Source: Ruminococcaceae bacterium UBA7080 (lineage in GTDB: Bacteria > Bacillota > Clostridia > Oscillospirales > Acutalibacteraceae). From it: a stretch of DNA of 64,000 nt. Position 1 is the stretch's first letter. Each line of letters begins with the position of its first letter. Positions 35,740 through 42,237 of the stretch are shown here, piece by piece. Location of the stretch: the NCBI GenBank assembly GCA_002493595.1, contig DKZG01000015.1:17670-81669 (forward strand), given 5' to 3'. The position numbers and the translations under genes were made by a program. Below the pieces are notes generated by a model. It had not been told where the DNA came from, made no database searches, and saw only the letters and a list, made by a program, of their open reading frames with translations.

Positions 35740-37254
35740 TTGGCAGAGGAAATCATTACCGATGAATTAACACAAACCGAAATGGACGAGCTGGATAAGC
35801 TTGCTTACACGCATAAACGCTATCTTTCTCCAAAAGAAATTGCTGCATATGTTCTTGTAAACTTCGGTCAGAAAAATTTAAGCCAGTTTGTTGATACCTT
35901 TAAAGAATTCTTTATGGTTCAGTTTTTAAAGCTGAATACAACGGCTTATGCCAACATTAGCTTATTTGCATCAATATACGACGCACTTGATGATACAATA
36001 TCCGGCCTTATTATTGACCGTACCAGAACACGCTGGGGACGCATAAGACCGTTTTTTATTTTACCGCTTCCGCTTTGGGTTGTGGGCGGTGCTATGATGT
36101 TTGCTGCTCCCGATATTAATTCAAAGCAAAAAATTATATGGGCTGCAGTTGCAATTGTTATCTACGGCTTGGGAATGAGTTATTTCGGTGCCTGGGGTCT
36201 TATGATTTACAACATTACTCCAAATACCGATGAACGCGACAATCTTATTACCACGACCAAATTTTTCGAGCTTTTCGGAACATGGCTTCCATCTCTTGTG
36301 CCGGTGCTTGTTACACTTCTTCCTAAAATTAATAAAAATATTACCATGCAGAGTGTTTATTCAGGCTTCGCTTACTTTATGCTGATTTTGGCAGCTTTGT
36401 TTGCAATATTCGGTGCATTCAATATGAGAGAGCGTGTGCCTCTTATGAGCCGTGAGGAAATAAAAGAAACCTCTGTTCTTGAATCAATAAAAAATATTTT
36501 TACCAACAGACCTTTGTTCGTTGTTATTCTGGCAAACTTCTTCAACTCATTCAAATCAGTCGGCGGTTCATCAGAATCCTATTTCTGGCTCAACAATACC
36601 GGCTCTCTTATGAATGCAACCATCTGCGGACTGTTCACCGGTATACCAAATTATATTATGGTACCGCTTGCTGCTAAAATGTGTAAGAAATTCGGTGCAA
36701 GAGCAACCTCCATTATTGCCGGATTATTCGGTTTCTTTGCTTATATGGCTCTGTTTCTTATCGGATATCACCCATTTGGTCAGACCTTCCACGACAATTA
36801 CATACTCAATTTAATCTGGGTTATATTCGGTCTCACAATCTGCGGTCTCCCAAACAAGCTTCTTCTTGTCAGCGGACAGATTGTTACAGCCGAGGCACTT
36901 GACTACATGGAATGGAAGCACGGTTTAAGAAACGAAGCTCTTGTAACAACAGTTCAGGGTTATTTCGGTAAACTTGCAACATCTGTAACCGGCTGGCTTT
37001 CAGGTATGGTGCTCACATGGATTAATTATATACCGCTTACGGACTCACTGGGCAATGCTATTCCACAGACTGACCCATCTATTCTTAACGGCATATGGGC
37101 TATTTTCTGTATCCTTCCTGCACTTGCAAGAGGCCTTTACGGTGTTTCCTTTATTCTCTATCCAATCCACGGCGATTTGCAGCAGCAGATGATTGTTGAG
37201 CTTGCTGACAAGCGTGCTGACAGAATTGCCGAACAGGATTCAAAAGCTAACTAA
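35740..37254 (+). CDS. GPH-family (MFS) sugar:cation symporter
   Basis: A 504-residue protein with about 12 transmembrane segments. GPH marks are DALDDTISGLIIDRTRTRWGR (cation/sugar site region with Asp) and the pair of loops ending in RIRPFF; the glycoside-pentoside-hexuronide family moves sugars with Na+ or H+. The N-terminus is a longer acidic cytoplasmic extension of about 45 residues. The start is TTG with GAGGG upstream. A pentose glycoside substrate would suit the arabinofuranosidase 10 kb away, but the link is speculative. It is the last core gene before the mobile element. Confidence 0.85.
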   Translation: MAEEIITDELTQTEMDELDKLAYTHKRYLSPKEIAAYVLVNFGQKNLSQFVDTFKEFFMVQFLKLNTTAYANISLFASIYDALDDTISGLIIDRTRTRWGRIRPFFILPLPLWVVGGAMMFAAPDINSKQKIIWAAVAIVIYGLGMSYFGAWGLMIYNITPNTDERDNLITTTKFFELFGTWLPSLVPVLVTLLPKINKNITMQSVYSGFAYFMLILAALFAIFGAFNMRERVPLMSREEIKETSVLESIKNIFTNRPLFVVILANFFNSFKSVGGSSESYFWLNNTGSLMNATICGLFTGIPNYIMVPLAAKMCKKFGARATSIIAGLFGFFAYMALFLIGYHPFGQTFHDNYILNLIWVIFGLTICGLPNKLLLVSGQIVTAEALDYMEWKHGLRNEALVTTVQGYFGKLATSVTGWLSGMVLTWINYIPLTDSLGNAIPQTDPSILNGIWAIFCILPALARGLYGVSFILYPIHGDLQQQMIVELADKRADRIAEQDSKAN

Positions 37255-37266
37255 TTTAATAACGTT

Positions 37267-37364
37267 AAAAAAATACCACAGCCTGTATGATATGCACCCC
37301 AAAAGTTAGACACTATTGGAGGTGCATATCAGGATAACAGATTGTGGTATTTTCTATTTTTTCT
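37267..37364 (+). terminator. Terminator of the GPH gene, interrupted by a palindromic insert
   Basis: Outer arms AAATACCACA (37271-37280) and TGTGGTATTT (37343-37352) form a stem followed by a T-rich tail. The loop is unusually long because it holds the IS3-end-like palindrome. Confidence 0.65.
37288..37331. repeat. Small palindrome with IS3-family-end-like centre
   Basis: TGATATGCACC and GGTGCATATCA flank a loop that contains CCAAAAGTTAGAC, resembling the terminal repeats of IS150-group IS3 elements as I remember them. No transposase is present. It may be a solo end or a tiny mobile palindrome. Confidence 0.4.
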
Positions 37365-37414
37365 TTTAATTCATACTTTTAAAACAAATTAAAGTAAATC
37401 TGTTAAATAACATA

Positions 37415-37450
37415 AAAAAGGTATATATCCAAATGGATATATACCTTTTT
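37415..37450. terminator. Strong terminator, probably the displaced original terminator of tRNA-Leu
   Basis: A 16-bp perfect stem with a 4-base loop (37415-37430 with 37435-37450). On the minus strand it is followed by T residues. It directly adjoins the 9-base copy of the tRNA-Leu 3' end. It now also follows the retron reverse transcriptase gene. Confidence 0.85.
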
Positions 37451-37458
37451 GGTGCGAG
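37450..37458. repeat. attL-like direct repeat (copy of the tRNA-Leu 3' end)
   Basis: TGGTGCGAG, identical to 54552-54560, the last nine bases including CCA of tRNA-Leu in the same orientation. Inferred left junction of the element. Confidence 0.6.
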
Positions 37459-37476
37459 TGTTGATAACGGATTTGA
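37455..37476 (+). repeat. Left terminal inverted repeat of the element
   Basis: Matches the reverse complement of 54527-54548 at 21 of 22 positions. Left-end copy. Confidence 0.65.
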
Positions 37477-37535
37477 AAAACTAATACATTACCGACACGA
37501 ACATACATATTCCCTCGCATATAAATATATCTAAA

Positions 37536-38516
37536 TCATACCTTATTGTTTTTCATTTCAACAAATGCATAGTGATATATGGTAGGAAAAGCACATTTAT
37601 CAACCTGTCTTGCAGCCGTAAGTAATCCTTTTAATCGCTGAAGACTTTCAATATCGTTAGGATGATTTCTCAAATGCAAATGTTCCTGTGAAATTTTAAA
37701 CTTGATTGAATTTTTAACTTTCAATTTACCATTAGAATCAATAACAACTCCAGTGACTAATTTGGGATAAGCTCGGGTATATGTTTTTACTTTATGGGCA
37801 GATATTTGATAATTATACTTTTTGATAATATCATATATTTTCGTTTTAAACTTATAAGAAATGTGATTTTCGCTTGAAAATGTAACATCATCGACATAGA
37901 CAGTCATAACCATGCCAGATTGGTCTGATAGCCGTTGCATCTCATCAAACATATTATGATTGACTAAGTAAGACAATATTTGGCTTGTTGGTGCTCCCGA
38001 GATGAGATGATTTTTACACGAGACATGCTTACTTTCTAAAAAACTATAAACATCGTCCTTGTCTTTTAAGAAAGACTTGTCGATATCTACAGTAGTAAAA
38101 TTGGTCAAAATATTTGCTATATCAGAAGAACATAGCAAATCGTTTTTAAAAAAGCTATAGACCGTCTCTCGACTAATTGAAGGAAAAAATGCAGTCAAAT
38201 CAACTTTAAATAAATTTCGTCTGCTGTTTCCTGTATGCAAAACGGCATTACCTGTATATGAGCGACCTTTTATTCCTGAAAAAATATTGTTGGGAATATC
38301 AATTTTTCCTAATAACTTTTTTAGCCGTTTTTGAATAACTTTCAACTCATACTGAGGCGGTTCAATAATTCGTGGCTTTCTTGAACGGTCAATATACGGA
38401 CTGATTTTAGCTGCTACATAATCTTGCTTAAGCAAGTCATTATTCGTAATGCCAAGCAAATACTTAAGAAGTTTTTTTGAATGAAGATTATATAACGGAC
38501 ACTGAATGTAATTCAA
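37536..38516 (-). CDS. Retron-type reverse transcriptase
   Basis: A 326-residue reverse transcriptase. Retron marks are present: NAVLH (NAxxH motif, about 90-94), the first catalytic Asp in FKVDLTAFFPSI (about 106), GAPTSQ (about 174-179), YVDD (about 207-210, instead of the usual YADD) and VTG (about 254-256). It should copy the msd part of the ncRNA encoded upstream into msDNA. The start is TTG with GAGGAG nine bases upstream. It is third in the unit after the ncRNA and the small membrane protein, 37 bases from the latter. No maturase or endonuclease domain is seen, which argues against a group II intron. Confidence 0.88.
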   Translation of the reverse strand: MNYIQCPLYNLHSKKLLKYLLGITNNDLLKQDYVAAKISPYIDRSRKPRIIEPPQYELKVIQKRLKKLLGKIDIPNNIFSGIKGRSYTGNAVLHTGNSRRNLFKVDLTAFFPSISRETVYSFFKNDLLCSSDIANILTNFTTVDIDKSFLKDKDDVYSFLESKHVSCKNHLISGAPTSQILSYLVNHNMFDEMQRLSDQSGMVMTVYVDDVTFSSENHISYKFKTKIYDIIKKYNYQISAHKVKTYTRAYPKLVTGVVIDSNGKLKVKNSIKFKISQEHLHLRNHPNDIESLQRLKGLLTAARQVDKCAFPTIYHYAFVEMKNNKV

Positions 38517-38553
38517 AAGGTTTACTCCTCATTTTATTAAAAATGTACTGGTG

Positions 38554-38763
38554 TTAGCTGTTGATTGCTATGCCGACTATCCAACGGACAAAATCAGCAA
38601 GCAAATCTGGACAGCAGTGTGATATAGCCAGTATGGCTACAGAGATCAGCACAACAATAGCGCCAATCACTACAGCAGGGAGATGAGAACTTGTCCCACC
38701 TAAGTTAACCTTGTTATTATCACCAATAATGGTGATAGAACTCGGCATGTCCGCTTTCTTCAC
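38554..38763 (-). CDS. Small single-TM protein, candidate retron effector
   Basis: 69 residues. A short N-terminal segment with SITIIGDNNKVNLGG precedes one strongly hydrophobic helix (about 29-47), followed by an amphipathic end with Trp. It starts at GTG with a near-perfect Shine-Dalgarno AAGGAGGTGA. It is encoded between the retron ncRNA and the reverse transcriptase, so it is probably the toxic membrane effector of this retron; known retrons such as Ec48 use membrane effectors. I recognise no family by name. The role is inferred from position and topology. Confidence 0.7.
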   Translation of the reverse strand: MKKADMPSSITIIGDNNKVNLGGTSSHLPAVVIGAIVVLISVAILAISHCCPDLLADFVRWIVGIAINS

Positions 38764-38865
38764 GGAATCACCTCCTTGTTATTATTGGCCCTCATCTGCA
38801 GCTGAGGGGACCTCCAATTCCTTTAATAACATAGGAGATAGCAGCCTTATATCACTTTTTCACAC

Positions 38866-39101
38866 CAGTACAGATCCGACCTCCAAACAAGGATGTCTTA
38901 CACCGACACATATACTCCGTATAGCACACACCATTACATAGTAACATGACATTCATAATGATAATGATGTCGGTGTGTAAGTGTGTTGGAGATATATCAA
39001 AAGATACACTGTGCGGCTAAAAATGCATCCATATCCATAGGATACGATGCCACCCGCATTACTACGAGCCAAACGAAGTCTAATCTGACTGCTCATACTG
39101 A
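38866..39101 (-). ncRNA. Retron ncRNA (msr-msd)
   Basis: Runs downstream of a consensus promoter. a1 (39078-39087 and 39096-39100) can pair with a2 (38866-38880): CAGTA with TACTG, and CAGATTAGAC with GTCGGATCTG (one mismatch, one wobble). The msr region has a stem TGCGG/CCGCA (39012-39016, 39054-39058) enclosing a hairpin at 39025-39050. The msd forms a long hairpin (38881-38991): CTCCAA(A)CA with TGTTGGAG, and 38897-38908 with 38968-38981. The a2 arm begins right after the msd base, as expected for retrons. The ends are approximate. Confidence 0.72.
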
Positions 39102-39108
39102 CATACAA

Positions 39109-39137
39109 ATTATAGCATAAAAATTAATATTTTTCAA
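39109..39137 (-). promoter_or_regulatory. Sigma-A-type promoter of the retron
   Basis: On the minus strand TTGAAA, a 17-base spacer and TATAAT. The expected transcription start is at the edge of the a1 repeat. Confidence 0.8.
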
Positions 39138-39233
39138 GTAGTGGTATCTTATTTGATAATGCTCAATTCACACATTCGACTGTCTAAATTTATTGATGTA
39201 CAATACAGGAAGAAACGAAGGAGGTATCGGATT

Positions 39234-39620
39234 ATGGAAAAATCAGAAAAGTACATTACAGACGAGAGAACAGGATTAAAGTATGAACTTGTTGGTGATT
39301 ACTATTTTATCGCTGGGAATGACGAGCCGAAAGATAATCAACCAATTGGCATTTGGGGACAACGGCGATTGCACTATATAAAACAGTACAATCGAATATT
39401 CTACACACAACTTCTGCTATCCGGCAAACTAAATGATCACCTTGCTGACATCAATGACCAGTCAGAGGATATGTTTTTTCGGTTGGTCAAACAAATAGCA
39501 CACCGTGAGGGGGTTACCGAACAACTTAAAGTGGAAAATCAAATGGAATGGGTGCGGAGGATGAATAATATTCAAGCAAGAGTGATGGAAATCATAAACA
39601 CTGATTTGATTTACAAATAA
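39234..39620 (+). CDS. tnpV: TnpV-family transposon protein
   Basis: A 128-residue protein. It matches TnpV proteins of Tn4451-like elements as I remember them: GDYYF, PIGIWGQRRLHYIKQY, LLLSGKLNDHLADI and EQLKVENQMEWVRRMNNIQ. The function in the element is unknown. The start at 39234 has GGAGG nine bases upstream; the longer ORF is unsupported. It diverges from the retron. Confidence 0.85.
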   Translation: MEKSEKYITDERTGLKYELVGDYYFIAGNDEPKDNQPIGIWGQRRLHYIKQYNRIFYTQLLLSGKLNDHLADINDQSEDMFFRLVKQIAHREGVTEQLKVENQMEWVRRMNNIQARVMEIINTDLIYK

Positions 39621-39665
39621 TAGCGAAGCGACAAAGAGATTTGTTTTTCTTTGCCGCCTCGCTAT
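39620..39665 (+). terminator. Terminator of tnpV
   Basis: Imperfect stem of about 18 bp (ATAGCGAAGCG... with ...CGCCTCGCTAT) followed by ATATTTTA. Confidence 0.7.
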
Positions 39666-39765
39666 ATATTTTACTTGCAGAAAATATTGTTGTATAACGA
39701 GAATTATGATATTCTTAACGAAAAATATCATATCACCCCATAGAAAACAAAAATTCAGTTTTGCC

Positions 39766-39804
39766 AAAAAAGTGTGTAAGTCAGAAAAACTTACACACTT
39801 TTTT
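39766..39804. terminator. Bidirectional terminator before the TIR operon end
   Basis: Perfect 16-bp arms (39766-39781 and 39789-39804), core AAAAAAGTGTGTAAGT, with A and T runs on both sides. On the minus strand it closes the SPFH-TIR operon. Confidence 0.88.
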
Positions 39805-39830
39805 AAAATCTCTGATTGCTGCCTTTAGAC

Positions 39831-40343
39831 TTACGCAATAGCGTTAATTGCGGTTAATAACTTTAGATACATTTCGTCTGCGCTTGCCTTATTTTCATCC
39901 TCATACAGATTATCTTTGTTTGCTCTTTCTTTTGAAACAGATGTTATATGTTCGACATTGTAAACATAAAATTCCGAATGCACATCGTTATTGGAATGTC
40001 TGCCGCAAACAAATATATCGCATTTCCCAAATTTTTTTATTGTTCGGTCAAGTGCTGGCAATATATCGCCATTTAAAGAGTCTCCGTAGGAGGTTATGCA
40101 AATTATTATATTTTTGTATTGGAATGTAATAGTTATATCGCTGACATTTCCGGATTTTGTTAGCCAATGATCTTTAAGGTTATTAATCATGGTCTTCGGA
40201 TCATAGGAAAAATATCTTGTTGCGTGTTTTGGAATGAATTTGGGATTTTCCAAACACTTGATCATAAGATATTTGAGGGATGATGTTTTTCCACTGTTGC
40301 TTTTTCCTTTATTAGCTATTAACTCTTTAAGTATATTGTCCAC
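39831..40343 (-). CDS. Small P-loop protein at the end of the TIR operon
   Basis: A 170-residue protein. Walker A GKSNSGKTS is at residues 13-21, unusually close to the N-terminus; a later hydrophobic stretch (CDIFVCGRHSNNDVHSEFYV) could be the region after Walker B, but no clear DE motif is seen. It is probably an NTP-binding protein with a short core. The start is GTG and the ribosome binding site is weak. It follows the second TIR gene by 21 bases, so it is probably the last gene of the operon. The function is unknown. Confidence 0.6.
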   Translation of the reverse strand: MDNILKELIANKGKSNSGKTSSLKYLMIKCLENPKFIPKHATRYFSYDPKTMINNLKDHWLTKSGNVSDITITFQYKNIIICITSYGDSLNGDILPALDRTIKKFGKCDIFVCGRHSNNDVHSEFYVYNVEHITSVSKERANKDNLYEDENKASADEMYLKLLTAINAIA

Positions 40344-40364
40344 TGTACTTGTTTTCCTTTCATA

Positions 40365-42233
40365 TCATGGAGTCCATTCCTGTCCGCAAAGATTACATGT
40401 AAACATATCGCTATCAGTAGATTTTATGCTGACAGCATTTTCATTGTGGCAAATATAACACATAGGCAGCCAGTTACAGCTGCATTGACTACAGGTAAAT
40501 CCATCTATTCCTACTCCGGTCGTGAAAAAACCATACTTACAATTCGGACACCAGACATTTGGAGATTCTGTAATATTATTGTTTGATTTATCAGAGCCAA
40601 TATAATAATCTACAAGTTCTTCAAAGTGTCTATCTCCTATTAAACTTCTACTTGTAAAACAAACGCTGGTGTTTTCGTTTATAATTCCTTTTTTTATGTT
40701 TTCCGGTATCCCAAATTCGATAACATGGTAATTCTGTGACAACTCCCCATTCGGAACATATAGAATATCATCTTCTACAAATGCAGCATTGCTTTCCCCG
40801 ATATACTCAGGAATAATAAGACTTGCAGGGGCGCATACTCCGAATACAATAGAATCATCAACATTAGTTTCTGAATCACCATAATATGAATCTGTTTTGG
40901 AAATATCATAGTTATATACTGAAAAATAAATATCAGTATTTTTTATTTTATATCTGCTTGGAACACCGCTTCTTGATAGTTCCGTGTCAAAAACTACATC
41001 AAAACTCTTTTGTGCTAAAGCTCTTAATGTCGTACGGCTTTTTACAAAACCCAATAGTGTTTCTTGATCAATTTGTTCAGCAAAAGGTTTGTCGGATTTT
41101 TCATCAGTTAGAAAACTTATGTTTATATCATTGATATATGTATCTGAATTTGCCGTTTCTGTTTTTATAGACATATCAATAGATTTATCCTTAAATTCAA
41201 TCATGATAGTGCCTTGATTGTTTTCACTGTCATTAAAATCAATACTAATTTTATTTGAACTAATTTGAGAAGACTCGGAGATTTGAATTCGTTTCTCGTT
41301 GACTATGCTTGAAATTTCAATAGTAGCAGTATTTCCAGACAGGATTTGAAGATGAAAACTTATTGATGTATCATCGTTTTTGTAGTACCCTGCATATTTT
41401 TCTAATATTATTTGAAGCTGTTTGTCACTGTCTTTATATCCCGATAACTGAGATAAATTGATTATCGCCTTTTCATATTCCTCATTTTCCATGAAAGCAA
41501 TTGCTTCATTATATAAAGAAAGATTAGGGTCTTCCGGAGCAGTTTCTTCTGTCACTGCTTCTGTCGAATTCAAATTATCTGTTTCAGAAACACTGCCTTT
41601 TTCTTTTAAAATAAGATATAGGGCGACAGCACTTGCCAATATCAAAATTGCAATAATAATGGCGATAATAATTACTTTTTTATTTGAGTTTTTTTTTGAA
41701 AGCTGTTCATATGTCAGTTCTTCTTCACGGTTTAAGGCTCGAAGTAATGCTTTTGTAAGATCTGCGTCAGCACCGATTTTGTTATAATCAAGGGCTTGCA
41801 CTGTACTGATATTTTTCGGCATATGGTAAGCGTCCATATCTATATAGACAGGGATAACAACCTTTTGAGCAAAGAAATCTGAGTATTTAGAAATCAGAAC
41901 TTCAAAATACTCTTTTTGCGAGCCTAAAATAATGATTGCTTTCGATTTTTCAATTGCAGAGTTACATACTACTTGGAGTTCGTCTCCGAATAAGTCAGAG
42001 GCAGAAATGCGACTGTAAAAGGTCTTGATTTTTTTGCTCTCAAGGTTATGATAGATTTTCTGAGCAATAATAGAATCTTTTGTCCTTCTTCCGGCACTGT
42101 CGCTTTCAATATAGCATATAAAAGCATCTATGTCTTCATAATAATCAGCAATTGATATATTGACGCCACAGCTTTGACAAACATATGCTCCGTCTATGTA
42201 ATGTAACTCACCACCGCATTTTTTACATATCAT
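40365..42233 (-). CDS. Zinc-ribbon/TIR/TM protein with degenerate TIR site
   Basis: 622 residues. An N-terminal zinc ribbon (CKKC...CQSC, 3-22) precedes a TIR domain (about 34-168; DAFICYIESDSAGRR, KIKTFYSRI), one transmembrane helix (about 185-208), one TPR-like repeat (about 229-265, GYKDS), an external beta-rich domain and a C-terminal pair of zinc ribbons (CPNC...CSQC; CYIC...CNLC). Compared with the upstream TIR protein, the W-x3-E of the NADase-type active site is replaced by I114 and S118, so it may be inactive or regulatory. A ribosome binding site (AAGGTGA) overlaps the end of the first TIR gene. Confidence 0.8.
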   Translation of the reverse strand: MICKKCGGELHYIDGAYVCQSCGVNISIADYYEDIDAFICYIESDSAGRRTKDSIIAQKIYHNLESKKIKTFYSRISASDLFGDELQVVCNSAIEKSKAIIILGSQKEYFEVLISKYSDFFAQKVVIPVYIDMDAYHMPKNISTVQALDYNKIGADADLTKALLRALNREEELTYEQLSKKNSNKKVIIIAIIIAILILASAVALYLILKEKGSVSETDNLNSTEAVTEETAPEDPNLSLYNEAIAFMENEEYEKAIINLSQLSGYKDSDKQLQIILEKYAGYYKNDDTSISFHLQILSGNTATIEISSIVNEKRIQISESSQISSNKISIDFNDSENNQGTIMIEFKDKSIDMSIKTETANSDTYINDINISFLTDEKSDKPFAEQIDQETLLGFVKSRTTLRALAQKSFDVVFDTELSRSGVPSRYKIKNTDIYFSVYNYDISKTDSYYGDSETNVDDSIVFGVCAPASLIIPEYIGESNAAFVEDDILYVPNGELSQNYHVIEFGIPENIKKGIINENTSVCFTSRSLIGDRHFEELVDYYIGSDKSNNNITESPNVWCPNCKYGFFTTGVGIDGFTCSQCSCNWLPMCYICHNENAVSIKSTDSDMFTCNLCGQEWTP

Positions 42234-42237
42234 AATC

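Noticed and set aside
37536..38516. The reverse transcriptase as a group II intron or DGR enzyme
   Set aside because: No maturase or endonuclease domain, no intron-like RNA around it, no template/variable repeat; NAxxH and VTG motifs with an msr-msd upstream fit a retron.
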